Below, piece by piece: positions 23,601-35,099 of a stretch of DNA of 64,000 nucleotides. Under the pieces are notes generated by a model. That model was given only the letters and a program-made list of their open reading frames with translations, made no database searches and was not told the DNA's origin. Made by a program: the position numbers and the translations under genes. This DNA comes from Brachypodium distachyon (Eukaryota > Streptophyta > Magnoliopsida > Poales > Poaceae): positions 3,968,001-4,032,000 of the forward strand of contig NC_016134.3 in assembly GCF_000005505.3 (NCBI RefSeq). The letters run 5' to 3'. The number at the start of each line of letters is the position of its first letter. Position 1 is the stretch's first letter.

Positions 23601-24281
23601 TGGAACAAAATTAGAACACCCAACAGGAAAAATACCCTTACCTCATGATAAGATTCTGAACCTTGTGAAGTTTCTGGACCTATGCAAGCACAAATAAATA
23701 AGTAAAATAAAATAAAATGAATACATACAAGAAATAAATATGAAGTTGATAAATCTTATTGCACACCTAGTGTCCAGTCTCCAGTGCATTACTGCTTGAA
23801 AAGTTCCATAAAAATGAATACATAAAATAAAATCGAAAATTCAGTCCTACGATGCACAAAAAGGTTTTACGCCCACGAGAATCTAATGAATGATTCGAGG
23901 AAGGGAGAAAAGAAGTATAGCAATTCTTGAAGGATTTGATCTGTGAGCTCTCACCATGCGACCAATCTGCGAGATGCTTTCCGTCACCGTGATCCTCTCG
24001 CTCCTGCGCAACAAATTCGCAGGCGTGAGAAGGAGAACGGAATCAAGAAACAGAGCACCCCAAGAAACAATTAAGAACAAACATGAGAGAGATCGAGGCA
24101 CGCACATCCGCAGAAGAAAGAGCATGACGAGCACGGTCTGCCGCAGCAGCCGCGTCCCGGGCGACGGCGGCGCCGGCTGGCTGCCGCCGGCGGAGGGAGT
24201 TCCTTGGACCCCAACGCGCAGGCGCTTCGCCGCCTCCCGGCCGGCGCAGGCCGCCAGGACCAGCTCTCTCTTCGGCGCCAT
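20614..24281 (-). CDS. CBP60-type calmodulin-binding protein, 716 aa, 13 coding exons
   Basis: Coding exons on the minus strand: 24106-24281, 23955-24003, 23642-23679, 23487-23535, 23338-23387, 22663-23159, 22387-22550, 22080-22283, 21856-22009, 21646-21771, 21450-21550, 21204-21237, 20614-21122; all GT-AG, 2151 nt in frame. Residues about 121-345 hold the conserved CBP60 core (PF07887): NDLKTPIYTEKNI, VLRGDFPDDGKERWTEEEFN, SRKFVVAARIC, then HPPKLSDEVYRLEEIANGG and HIFTVEDFLKTLNKD. The next exon has KMVKHARECCL, matching the W/M-x-x-x-x-x-H-A-x-x-C block after it. Arabidopsis relatives bind calmodulin, are nuclear, and include regulators of salicylate-linked immunity; that role here is inference. 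The C-terminal third (from about residue 410) is Asn/Ser/Gln-rich and low in conservation, and its last exon contains a 255-bp tandem repeat. The ATG at 24,281 (context GTGATGGCG) is the first in frame. A paralogue lies at 51,646-55,992. Confidence 0.9.
20660..21154 (-). repeat. 255-bp in-frame tandem duplication in the last CBP60 exon
   Basis: Two copies, about 20,660-20,900 and 20,915-21,154, share long identical stretches, for example CATCTGGCCATGGTTGTTCA at 20,836 and 21,091 (offset 255). The protein therefore repeats an 85-residue unit with PPYFQGNMPEL and DLPNPVAEPSS. The upstream copy runs on past the exon edge into the intron: GTGAGTCATCTGTCAGGTTGG at 21,131 is the counterpart of coding sequence at 20,878. 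One nucleotide is missing in that copy, and the used splice acceptor lies inside it. Confidence 0.85.
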
Positions 24282-24429
24282 CACCCGCCCCCTTGGCCTT
24301 TCCCCTCCCTGGGTTTCTCTCCTCGCAGAACAACAAACAAGAGGAAGGTTTCCTGGATATGAGCAAGGAATCGTGCAGTGCGGTACTGGCTTCGGGCGGC
24401 CGCTCGTCTCAATTTATAGGATTTGGTAG

Positions 24430-25964
24430 GTGAGAGCTTGACGAGGACTGACGGAGCAACTCCAAGTCGGATGAACTTCACTGGCCTCCGTCGCTCTCGC
24501 CACGGCATCCAACCGTGTGGGCGGCGGAAAGCGCAAGGGATCCATCTTGTTTCGTACACCCACTCTCTCTCCGCGTGGCATAAGATGGACAGGAAAATAA
24601 ATGCAAGATTTGTTAGAGATTCTCTGATTCTGTTTGAATACTTGTCCGATCCTAAATTCTTGTCGTTATTTTAGTGTCAAATCGTTTGTCTAATTTAGTC
24701 AGAACTTCAAAATGTTAGTCAATAAATTATGTATGATTTACTCGGATGTTTTAGAAATTTTATGTGCATTTTGAATTTCCAACCCGAATTTTGGACTTGA
24801 AACTTAAACAAAGCTTCTCTCAAACGGTATGTCAATTGAGCCGAAATTTTGCCCGAGTAGTCAACGAATTATGTACTACCTCCGTTCCATAAAGATTGGC
24901 ATGGGTTTGATTTTTTTTTTGAAAAATTATGTGCATTTTGAATTTGGAACGCAAAATTTGAATTTGTAATAAAAAGTTTCTCTCAAAATGTATGTCAATT
25001 TTAACTAAATATCCATCAAATTGGTGGAATAATGCTTCATTGGCTTTTCTTTAATTTTTGTTGTGCATGCGAGGATAATGAGTTGGCATATAGGTGAGAA
25101 AAACTGTAAGGTCTTGTTTGGTACTAGAGTTTATTTTTTGTGTTTTCTAGGGTATTATCCACTCCAAATTGAAAAACACTAGAAATTCTAAAATGGTTGT
25201 TTGGTAGGAAGGAATTTTTTGTACTAAATTAAAAAATCTCATACTAGTGTTTTCTAGTTGGTCCCACCTGCGAGCTTATTCTCTCCTTCGAACAGCGCGT
25301 GGAAATCTTCACAGAGAAAGCACGCCATTTTCATAGAAAGATCACATGAGCTAACCACCTCCCAACCTGAAGCACAAAAGTGCGCGTCACTATATTTGTC
25401 TCTTTTGAGTTTTGACATGCATCATGGCCAATCGATCTGCTCCAGCTCCATGGTTACAACAACGACTGCCTTCAGGAAACCGCGTGGTTTTCGTCCAATC
25501 TTAATTTATCTTCCCTTCCTCCCTGACCTTCCCATGGAGAAAGAGGGGAAATAAACACCGATCATTTTGCATCAATGTCTCGAATGTAGGAATGGAAAAA
25601 GGGGAATAATCAAGACGACGTAATCTCCTTAGCATCTTAAATGCACTCAAGTAAGTACTCAAGTCAATCCCCCACTCGCCTAGCGATCCATATCCAGCCG
25701 TGGGGCGGAAACACGCACCAGCAGCAACCGCGTGGGTTTTGTCGACTAGAGAGGAAACTCAGTTTACTTTGAGCATGGCCGCCGGCGACGACCTGTGCAG
25801 TCAAGCGGCCCCAGGGACGAAGAGCTCATGAGGCGACGCGTGCTGTGCTGTGCCGCAACATCTGCCACATGCTTTAGTTTCCTTCCTCCTTTTTGTTTCT
25901 TTGTTTGCTAGACTGGGATCTACTATCTCGAATTGCAAATATTGCTCTTCACCAGCTTCCTGGT
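24430..25964. other. Intergenic spacer with MITE fragments
   Basis: Contains a Stowaway-related fragment (24,640-24,675, TCCGATCCTAAATTCTTGTC), a one-ended CTACCTCCGTTCC motif at about 24,876, and a GTCTTGTTTGGTACTAGAG stretch at 25,112 that resembles a MITE terminus with a possible partner near 25,255. No gene is supported. Confidence 0.5.
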
Positions 25965-26078
25965 GCTTTCTAAATGCTATACAATTCAAATTCAGGTAGA
26001 GAGAGTGTGCGTGCGAAAGCTGCTTTCTAAATGCTATCCAATTCAAATTCAGGTAGAGAAAGTGTGCGTGCGTGTTTG
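25965..26078 (+). repeat. Two-copy tandem repeat, 57-bp period
   Basis: GCTTTCTAAATGCTATACAA at 25,965 recurs at 26,022 with one change, followed in both copies by TTCAAATTCAGGTAGAG and GTGTGCGTGCG. It lies in non-coding spacer. Confidence 0.85.
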
Positions 26079-26252
26079 TGAACGTCTGCGTCCGTATTAT
26101 GTTTTCTTAAAAAAAATCAACTAAAAAATAAAAACAATCAAGACATCGTCAAACATAACTGAACTGCAATGATGTTCTGGTTTTTTGAGAAAAATTAAAA
26201 AAAATCACGAGTAATAGACCGCGAAAACAAAACCCACATTAAAAAACTTATA

Positions 26253-26318
26253 CTCCTTCCGTCCCATCTCCCATATTAAATGACTCAAATTTGCTCGCTT
26301 AATATGAGACATATGGAG
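26253..26318. mobile_element. Short Stowaway MITE
   Basis: Left end CTCCTTCCGTCCCATCTCCC and a right end with ATATGAGACATATGGAG, flanked by TA. The interior CTCAAATTTG matches the family core; internally deleted (66 bp). Confidence 0.65.
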
Positions 26319-26787
26319 TATATATGTATGGATGATATAATGAAATATGGGATATATGTATTTCACTATAACGTATGTGGATCTGTAAAATTTCATTCAA
26401 GAATATGACCCTTTTTTTTTTTAAAAACGTAGTCAGAAGACTTGCAGATTTTATTGACTAGCAAGGAGTCTGTGCAATGACCTATTTGCGCTGCCTGGGT
26501 TCTTCTTTTTAGGGCAGAGTCTTGTATAGATTGTCTTACATGGTCAAACTTCCTTGTGAGTGCATGGAAAATTATATATTTCATTATATTCAGAAAATTC
26601 CTTACGGGGCAGAGTAAAAGAATGTCCAGAAATGTCAATAAGCTCTTGTTACCACATGACTGAGAAGTATATACTGCTCCAAAATAAGCAGCCTATTTTT
26701 AATCTAAATAGAACCTTTTGGAAACTATGTTTCCGTCGGAATGAGCATTTATAGAAACTGGTCATTGATTTGTAATTTACTGTATTA

Positions 26788-27142
26788 GGACATCTACAAT
26801 GGTTGAATTTTAACTAACTCTTATTTAAAATTTGCTTGTGTGGAGAAAAGAGAAACAGGCGAAAGAAAAGAACTGACTCTTTATAAAGAGTCAGCTCTTA
26901 AGAAAATAATCGACGAAGAGTTAGCTAAGAATCGACCTTTTAACCATCGCATAACATCACATTTAATGCTAACAAATTATCTAGAGTCGGTTTAAAGACA
27001 CAAGTCATTGTACGTGTCATTTTACCGTTCACTCTAAATGATGTGGAGAGTCAGTATAAAAACACAACTCATTGCATGTGTTATTTCCGTTCACTCTAAA
27101 TGATGTGGAGAGTCAGTACTGGCTCTACTATTGCGGATGCCC
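26788..27142. mobile_element. Tourist/Harbinger-type MITE, 355 bp, with internal duplication
   Basis: Left end GGACATCTACAATGG and inverted right end GGGCATCCGCAATAG are flanked by TTA (26,785-26,787 and 27,143-27,145). Inside, a unit containing CGTTCACTCTAAATGATGTG GAGAGTCAGTA occurs twice (about 27,029 and 27,089). The AGAGTCAG motif recurs as subterminal repeats. Non-coding. Confidence 0.75.
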
Positions 27143-27179
27143 TTAGAAGTTCAAACTAAAAACAATGTTGTTTAAGATT

Positions 27180-29590
27180 AATTAGAAGTTCATCAAATTG
27201 CCCTTCCAGGTTACGCAAACAAGATTGCGCAAACCCTCTTTGGTGGGTGTCCACCGACTCCACCCTGTGCGGACAAACATGTCTCCTTGCTCGGACCCAC
27301 ACCTACCGCTCCTCCTCTCAAGTGTTCCCTCCCCTTTTCCCTCTTCCTTGTGCCGCCGCTGCTCCCCCTCTCCCTCTTCCTCGTGCCGCTGTGTCCGCGG
27401 ATTTCCCTTTCCCTCTTGCTCGCGCATCGCGTCCGCAGCTCACCAATAATCCTCGCGCCGCCCACGTCTTCCCCCAAGCTGTCGGGGCTCCCCATGGCCT
27501 GGATCCGGTCCAAATACCTGCCGCCGAGCTCTTTACCGGCGTCATCTCCGCCGCCGCCCTCACTCACTCCCTCCCCCCCCCCCCCCCCTCCTCCTCCTCC
27601 TCCCCGCCCGAGCTCCTCTCGCACGTCAATGTCGCCGTCGCTTGCCGACTAAGATCGACGCGCCGCCGGGGATGTGAGTCCCCCCCGCAAATTTTAAATC
27701 TTAAAATTAAAAGTTAAAAATTAAAACCTTTGAACAGAAAATAAAAATGAAAAGTCAAAGATTGAAAATTAAAAGTAGGACAAACAAGGCAAAAGAAAAA
27801 GCTTATGACAATCCAGTTTTGGACCGTAGGAATTTGGTCGTTAACTTTTGTTTTGGCCAGCGTCCTCCAATTTGGCTTGCCCCACTAAGTCGGGGAGCAT
27901 CATCATACTTGACAGCAGTTTCTAAAACAAACAAACTTGACAGTTTTTTTTTTGAGAGCAACTTGACAGCATCTGTGATGACATCAAACAGATCCGGATA
28001 ATCGGACCACGGCGCAGACCCGCGTAACTTACGGCCTCGATTAGATTTCTACTCTGGGCCGAAAACAGCGGTCCGATGGTCGTTTAGTGACGGCCCAAGA
28101 TGCTCGTTTTTGCCATTTCCACCCGGAGAAAAAAAAAATCAACTGCTCCTACCTATCCTATCCCGGGGGCGACGCGTTGCGGCCCGCCGCCGCCGCACTG
28201 CGCCTATGAGAGATCTCGGGATGCCGGAGTCCTTTGTCTCCCCCACCCTGACCGTCTTCTTCTCTGACTGACGCCGACACCGACCGACCGGCTCCACTCC
28301 CTGGCGGCGGCGACAAACGGCGCCAGTGGGCACGAAGACACTGCCGCGTTGAGTTGGTGCGTGCGCCCCGGCGACAGACATGGTCCTCGCCGGCCGCCGC
28401 CTCCTAAAATCGATTGGAGATCAGGTGGTGGTGGTGATGGTGGGAATTTGTCGGCCAGATTATGCTCTTGACGGCAAGTCTAGAGGTGCTGTACCTTCTC
28501 CTTTGGTCTTTAATTTTCCGTTCTTGCTTTGATTATTGGAGGCGCTGACATGGAGCCGGACCGGCAGCTAGGCGTGTACTGTTGACCTGAGGAGAACGGC
28601 CGTGGATTGTGTGCCGCATCGACGCAATCTCGTCGCCGGTCAGGTCAGAGACAGGAGTACAGGACAGGAAGACACAGGAGCTGTTCGTTGGAAGGTGCTA
28701 ATCCAAACAGTAAACTACAGGGGAAAACAGGAGTACAAAGGTAATCGTTGTGCACGATGAGTAATTTAATCAGGCTGTATGTGTATTTTTCCCAAGTTGC
28801 CAAGCGGGGTTCGAGATAACTTACTGGCTGGGACGTGATAATGGCCTGAATTGGTTACGGGCCAAAAGGAGTTTACAGAAGTAAGGAACAAGGAAGTGAA
28901 GGATTTGCTAGTGGTGGGGTAGAAGGCGTGGGATGCTACTATTGTCCATGAGTTCTTCTGGCCACATGATGTAGCGGGAATACTTGAACTTAAACTCCCA
29001 GTGGCAATAAGATAAGCATGGATTGTTCACTGTTAGGAGTGGCTACTTGCTCGATGTTTGGGACCGTTTCAATCTTCAGAATCGGGCGTCGAGTAGCGAT
29101 TTCAGCAACGGATCTCGGATGGCGTAGGATGATATATATGGAAATTGTAAGGTCCACTGAAGGTTTTGATATTTGGGTGGAGGCGTGCCAGGATGAATAT
29201 GCCGATGGCGCTGGAAAGGGGACCGATTCGAACTTATTGCTAGACTGTGATCAACGGCACATGACAGATCGTGTTTCGGCCATCTTTTCCAAGACCTGAA
29301 GGACTGTTTGGCTAACGTGGTGGAACTTCTTCGTTTTCCACCTGTAAAGACGAAGTGTAATAGGATTGCTCGCGAACTGGCTCAATTATAGCAAATAGTG
29401 GTGTAGGGACCGCTATTTTGTGTCCAAAGTCATCACTGTGCATTGGCTAGCTTGAACAAAGTACAGTTAAGCATGCTACAAACAACATCTTACCATCATA
29501 ATTAATGGTGATACAGCATCTGATTGTACTTAGGTATATATGTGTGGTACTTACAGGCTTACAGCATAGAGCATGCATCTGAATGGTACC
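27180..29590. other. Spacer with GC-rich islands at 27,240-27,690 and 28,140-28,470
   Basis: The first island is C-rich on the + strand with a run of about 15 C near 27,575. The second is CpG-rich and includes CCGCCGCCGCAC. Open frames in both are overlapping and simple in composition (Pro/Ser or Gly/Arg). The second looks like a 5' UTR or first exon, but no downstream exon could be linked. Between and after them nothing is recognisable. Confidence 0.35.
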
Positions 29591-29608
29591 AGTACACTAC
29601 AAGTGTAG

Positions 29609-31048
29609 CTAGATGGACAGAATTACTTTCAAGATACCCGCAATAGCACCAAGGATAGATATCACAACGGCAACGGTTTTCCCATGTTTGTACCAGAATT
29701 TGTACACCCTAATCCATATCCACCTGTTGAGCTTGTAAGCCTTGTAGACCTCGATATCTGCCATGATGCAGGAGAATTTGTAGCCATTATCCGGAAGGTG
29801 CTTGGCTAGGCTCTTGAAGAAATCAAGCATCTCCTTGTTGGTGTGGTTTCCGTGCACGAGGTGTTTGGACCGTAGCCTGAGCACATCCTCATCCCGGTCC
29901 ATGAGCATGGCGAGGAGGGCGATGTAGGAGCAGACCGCGGTCTTCTGAACATCCTCCTTAAACCTTGAGACCGTGCATACCTCAAAAGCTGCCATGTTGA
30001 CGAGCCAGCACGCCTTTGTACTGTCCAGGGACAGTGGCACAAAGAAGAGATTTCCCAAGAAGAGCTTTCCTGAAAAGAGATTTTCCAGGAAGGCTCCTTT
30101 CTTCATCCCAATGTCCATGAAATCTGCTGTCTTGCTCGGTTTCAGCCTCACACCGATTTCTGCTAGCTCGATGGCATTGGATACAGAGATTTGCTTGAGC
30201 AATCCATGAGCTGCTTCGGTTTTGTTTTCTGGTCCATAATCAGGTACATGAGGTTTGGGTGCCTTTCTTCGTCCTAGCTTGTAAAATCGGAGGAGCCCAA
30301 GGAGATGCGGTGGAGTGTATATTTCAGGATCCAAGACAAACGATTCGGGCTTGAGATCCTGTCTGATCTGGAACTTGTTCCCCATCTCCGCAATGAAGTC
30401 CTCAATCTTCACGGGGCTGAACTTCCTGAGGGCGTCAAGCACCATCCATGGGAGCTGGTTCTCCAGCAGCATCACGTCGTTGTCGATGCAGGCCCGATTG
30501 GAGAAAAAGAAGCGTCGCAACGATGGGTTCACGTCAAAATATTCTCTGCAGCCCAAAGAGCTAGACATACAAAGCATGTACTGCAGCAAGAAGCAAGCAT
30601 CACGGAACATCATATCAACAAAGTCAGCATCCTCGATACCTGCCACCACGTCACTGGTGTAGGTGCTGCGGGCGTTGACTGCGACAGGGAAGAACTCATC
30701 GTAGATCTTGTGATAGTCATATGTGGATATCGTGCTCGCGGCATCAATGAAGTAATGGGCAGCAGCGTGCTTCACCTTGGCCATCTCCTGGAGGCGGGGC
30801 GAGCCGCGATGGTAAGGACCGATAGCCACCACCATTGGGACTATGTATTGGCCACCCAGACCTCGTAGGCCTGGAGGGAACCTATGGATCTTCGTTTCCA
30901 TCTCGTTGAAATGGAAATCAGCCTCAAAGACTTGGGCTGCTTCCCATAGCAACTCCTCAACCTTAATACCCACGGCTTCGGCAGAATTGAGCTCCACGGA
31001 TCTGCTGTAGTAGAAATTGGCCGCTGCATCGATCTCTGCTGGGCTCAT
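29609..31048 (-). CDS. DUF247 (UPF0481) membrane-anchored protein, 479 aa
   Basis: Intact single-exon frame. The family hallmarks are in order: IHRFPPGLRGLGGQYIVPM (from about residue 54), IGPYHRGSPRLQEM, FVDMMFRDACFLLQYML (about 140), DNDVMLLENQLPWMVLDAL (about 187), then the variable middle and a C-terminal hydrophobic helix (VAVVISILGAIAGILKVIL, about 458-477) preceded by a basic segment. This is the normal length and layout of plant DUF247 proteins, which are single-pass plasma- or endo-membrane proteins of mostly unknown function; in grasses some family members are associated with self-incompatibility loci. Nothing in this window shows such a role. The ATG at 31,048 has no earlier in-frame Met. 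A related broken copy lies at 41,857-49,782, so the family has duplicated locally. Confidence 0.92.
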   Translation of the reverse strand: MSPAEIDAAANFYYSRSVELNSAEAVGIKVEELLWEAAQVFEADFHFNEMETKIHRFPPGLRGLGGQYIVPMVVAIGPYHRGSPRLQEMAKVKHAAAHYFIDAASTISTYDYHKIYDEFFPVAVNARSTYTSDVVAGIEDADFVDMMFRDACFLLQYMLCMSSSLGCREYFDVNPSLRRFFFSNRACIDNDVMLLENQLPWMVLDALRKFSPVKIEDFIAEMGNKFQIRQDLKPESFVLDPEIYTPPHLLGLLRFYKLGRRKAPKPHVPDYGPENKTEAAHGLLKQISVSNAIELAEIGVRLKPSKTADFMDIGMKKGAFLENLFSGKLFLGNLFFVPLSLDSTKACWLVNMAAFEVCTVSRFKEDVQKTAVCSYIALLAMLMDRDEDVLRLRSKHLVHGNHTNKEMLDFFKSLAKHLPDNGYKFSCIMADIEVYKAYKLNRWIWIRVYKFWYKHGKTVAVVISILGAIAGILKVILSI

Positions 31049-31099
31049 GGCTAGCCTTCAGCAGCAAATAAGACCTGCAGCTGTCAACTACGAGGTATG

Positions 31100-32760
31100 T
31101 AGATCCGCTCAATGGATCGATCTCTGCTGTCTACTATCTAGCTAAATAGATGGTTGTTGGTTCTGGGTGTAACTACGGCCTGCTGCTGGTTGACTGGTTA
31201 ATTTTTATACAGACGAGGCCTCCGCTACCAGCTCCGACGCGCCTATAGGTTAGTTTTAATCTGGGTGCATGAACATGCATGCATGAAGCCCGAGCATGCT
31301 GACAGTTAAAAAACAAGCCCGAGCATTCTCCTTTTTAGTTTATCCTTGGTAAGTACTATGGCCCTTCTCGTAGTACCAATGAAATATTTTCTGAAAGAAA
31401 ATTGGGAGTCCATGGTGATGTAGTTTTGAAGGAGCTTTGAGCTTCCACAACCATCTACTACTCATCACAGGCACATCGCTATGTACAAGAGCCTAGTACA
31501 ATGATTTAACCGAGAACAATCCATTTTGGTACAAATTCCTGCGAAACATGTCTAGGTCCTGTGATAAATTGATGTTTGTGAGAGGTAGGAGAAAATCGTT
31601 CCATGCCACAACTTAGGGACCAACAAAATATTTTCTAAAAGAAAAATTGGGAGTCCATGATGATTGATGATGGTGGTAGTAATTGGCTCCGCCTCTCTCA
31701 TTCTTAGGTTAAGTAGTCCTCTTTGATGCGAAAATTGCTTACAATTTTCCCATGGCTTTCAATTTGTAGGAAGTTGTAAATGCCCTAGGCCCCTTGGTGT
31801 ATCAAGAATTCAGATCTAGATAGTTTGTGAAAATTCTGTGTAAACACCAGTGAAATACTTGTGAAAGCTGAGAAACACTTCTTGGTGTGGTGGTGAAGTT
31901 GTGGGTGCATGACTCCACCCAACAGGCTTACAATCCTTTTATATAAAAAAAGAAATACTTGTGAAAGCTCCATGGAATGCAGCGATACATGATCCAAATT
32001 GTTTAAGTTTTTGTGAAACATTTATGGAATCAAAACAATTATTATAAATTTAACGTAGCATTTTTTTAGGACAAATAGGTTTTCCAGGAATTCATTGAAA
32101 CTTGTGTGAATCCAAAGATTCTATGAAACTGATCTAAAACTGCTCCATTTTGTGAAGTTATCTGAAATGTGTATGAAATAGTTCTGAACCTGAAATGGTT
32201 TCACGAAATTTCATTGGAAAAACTGAAATGATTTTGTCAAATTTTATGAAACTAGATAGTTTGAGATTGAATGGTTGTCAAAATTTATTAATATTCTGAA
32301 TCCAAATTGATTTCGTGTATATTGATCGAAACTTTTGTAAAATAAACCTGAATTGATTTTGTGGTAGGTCATAAATAATATTTGTGAAATCAGGTTCAAC
32401 ATGAATTAAATGTGTGAAATAATTATAGATCCAAACTAATTTTTAGAAATTCAATGAAACGGTGTAAAGCTGATTGGTTTGTGGAATTCATTGAAAACTT
32501 CTATGAAACCATCTAAATTTGTAACATTTCTAAAAAGCGAAGATGTGTGGGATGTGGGGCGACAAGTCTCTCTGCCGGGTGGAGCTTCAAGGAAAATCTC
32601 TTACCATCTATTTTTTTTGCATCAAATGATTGTCATAATTTGTTTACATTTACAACAATGCAATTTATCAAAATCAACCCAGAGTCCATGGTTGGTGATG
32701 GAATTTTACATTTATAACCTTATACTGTCATAATCAAACACAAAGTCCAATGGTTTCTAA
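31100..32760. other. AT-rich spacer with degenerate short repeats
   Basis: No gene. From about 31,960 to 32,520 the sequence is made of irregular variants of TTCATTGAAAC, TGTGAAAT and CTGATTGGTTT spaced by 30-60 bp, suggesting a very old tandem array. At about 31,375 and 31,625 there are two copies of GAAATATTTTCTGAAAGAAA-like sequence followed by ATTGGGAGTCCATG(A/G)TGAT. Confidence 0.45.
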
Positions 32761-32762
32761 AA

Positions 32763-33926
32763 GAGTAAAATACACTCACGGTCACTGAATTTGTTTTAAA
32801 GATTCTCAATTTAGTCCCTGTATTTTGGAATCCGAGACATACGGTCACTAAACTCGACGAAATGTCTCACGTACGGTCACCAGGACCTTGGACGTGGAGA
32901 GGAGGGATTTCTAGATCCCTCTGCACGCGTGCATGTGCCAAATTTCTAGGGATCACTCTGCATGCGTACGCACGGCCATGAGGATAGACGGAGGCACACG
33001 GAGATAAAATGAAGGGCCTCGGCGGGCTCCTCTAACTATGACAAGCAATGTCAAAACTCAGGAGGTGACTTTTCTTCAGCAAATGGATCAATTGATCGGC
33101 TCCTCTCACTGCTTTCTCATCTTCAAACTCAAACAAAGGAAAGAAAAAGCGACACAATTTCGTTCAGCAGGGCATTGGAGTTTGCATTGCCTCTTCGAAA
33201 TGCAGTCATAGATCACTGTAACTCGTGTGCCATGCCAGTTAGACGCATTTGTGTTTGACATTGGGGCAGAGCGGGATGGGAAGCAGAGAAGTGGCGTCGC
33301 CTGGGAATGGAGCCACGAAGGGGAGCCGAGCCGCCTGACAGGGACGCAGCGGAGGAAGGCCGCGCCAGCGCCGGAGCAGGGCTAAACCGCCTGGGAGGGG
33401 CGCGCCGCCCGGAATAATTATTATCTCTACCCGGCCTAACCTTTGCCGACGGCCAGTACTTCACTGATCACTCACTCATGGCTCATTGGCTTGTTTTCTC
33501 CGGGCCCTGCTCCACCCAACACATGCTCTTCCCAGCCTCACATATTCACGAACACCTTAAGGACATAAGAACACCTGGGAGGGGGATGCTAGACGGAGCG
33601 GGGAAGGAAAGCCGCTGCGCCGGCGGGAAGGAACGACGAACCTACACCAACAGAGGCTGCAAACGCGAAAAGACGGGTGACGGAGGAGGAACTGTAGCAC
33701 GCGGCAGCCATGCATGGAACCAGGGGGCAGCAACAGCGCATGCCGCTCCCTCTCCCAACAGCCATGGTTCGTGGCTGCGGTGGAGCTCGTTCACCAAAAA
33801 TAAAAATAGTAAGGAATCTAAGGACCGAATGGCAAAATGCAGCGCTGACGTGGCATGGGGACTGTACAAATACGGGAGGGCGATCGTACGTGGGACAAGT
33901 TCAGTGATCATGAGCGCATTTTACTC
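32763..33926. mobile_element. Mutator-type non-autonomous element, 1,164 bp, perfect 9-bp TSD
   Basis: The 9-mer TTTCTAAAA occurs immediately outside both ends (32,754-32,762 and 33,927-33,935). The ends are inverted: GAGTAAAATACACTCACGGT at the left against, inverted, GAGTAAAATGCGCTCATGAT at the right, with further similarity (TCACTGAAYTTGT and CACGTACGRTCRCC) inside. A 9-bp duplication is diagnostic of Mutator-like elements. The interior contains a GC-rich block (33,260-33,480) but no transposase, so it depends on an autonomous element elsewhere. Confidence 0.8.
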
Positions 33927-34164
33927 TTTCTAAAACATCTTTGAACCCTGGACTAAAATATTTGTGAATTTTGACTACGACACTTTTGAAATTCAACTAA
34001 AATATTTACGAAACTTGATTGGAACTTCATAAATATTCCATACAAATTTAATAAAAATTTAGTTGAGTTTCATAAATCGGATGGTGACACATTGGTTATA
34101 ATTTTGAAGAAGTGGTGTATGATATCTGTACCATCATCACCAACTGTAATTTAATAGATAGTAA

Positions 34165-35092
34165 GAGCAACTCTAGCTGTTACCGAAAACTATCGATCCG
34201 AACTGGCCAACAATTTTCAGTTTCGAAGAACGATGCGCAGAACCGAATCCGAATTCAACATCAAACTTTTGAAAAAACACATTCGCGCGTGAATAAAAAC
34301 AGACATACATAGGAAAATCAACCGAGTAGTTCAACAACGTTGCATACAGTAGAATATTTAAAAACAAACATACATTGATTATATATATATATACTACGTC
34401 GTCGTCGCTGTCTAGCCGCCGGTGTGGAACTACTAGTCAATTTTGCTGCGCTAGATTGCCTCAGCGAGATCCGCCTGGAACTCAGCCCCCCCTCCTAGCA
34501 GCCTCTGTCGCCGCCGACCGCTCGGAGTCGAGCCACACCGCTTAGTAAGTGCCGACCTCCTCCTCCCGGGCGCGCCGGTCGGGTGGGCCGGCCCAAGTGC
34601 CCGACGCTAGGGTGGCCTCATCCGCAAGGTAGCGCTGGTACTTGCGCTCTGCATCGGCGCTGAGGTGCCGGTGTAGCAAGTACTTGCGCGCGTTGCGCCG
34701 CCAAGCCACGATTCGGTGGTGGCGTGACGCCTCGTCGTCGTCCCCGCCTCCACCTCGACCGCCGCTAGCTAGGGTTTGCTCGGCTCTGCGGGGAAGCGGC
34801 ACGGCGGCCGGAAAGCACCATCTCAGCGATGGAAGGGGTTGCGGCGGGTGGGTTGCGGCTGCGGAAGGGTCGGCGACGGGTGGGTTGCAGGGGCGGAAGG
34901 GGCCGGGTGGTGGCGAGTTCGGAGTTGGATCCGAACCCACCACTCGGAGCGATACATATATGTTGGATTTTGGGCCGATTTGGGAAACCGAATTAGGTTT
35001 TCGATAAACGGTCCGTTTTCTGTCCCAATTTTCGGTCCAAAACCGAAAAACGAGTTTGGATCGGTTGTTTTCGGTAACTGCTAGAGTTGCTC
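34165..35092. mobile_element. Harbinger-type non-autonomous element, 928 bp
   Basis: Ends GAGCAACTCTAGCTGTTACC and, inverted at the right, GAGCAACTCTAGCAGTTACC, flanked by TAA (34,162-34,164 and 35,093-35,095). Homology continues inward through CGAAAAC and further TTTTCGGT motifs. The central 34,430-34,930 is GC-rich and encodes a 187-codon minus-strand frame without recognisable domains, which may be captured host sequence or spurious. Confidence 0.75.
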
Positions 35093-35099
35093 TAAAGAT

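Noticed and set aside
27211..27717. Overlapping 80-156 codon frames
   Set aside because: Low-complexity Pro/Ser or Gly/Arg translations of a C-rich tract, present on both strands.
33478..33933. 151-codon + strand frame
   Set aside because: Ends inside the right arm of the Mutator-type element and has no domain; probably incidental.
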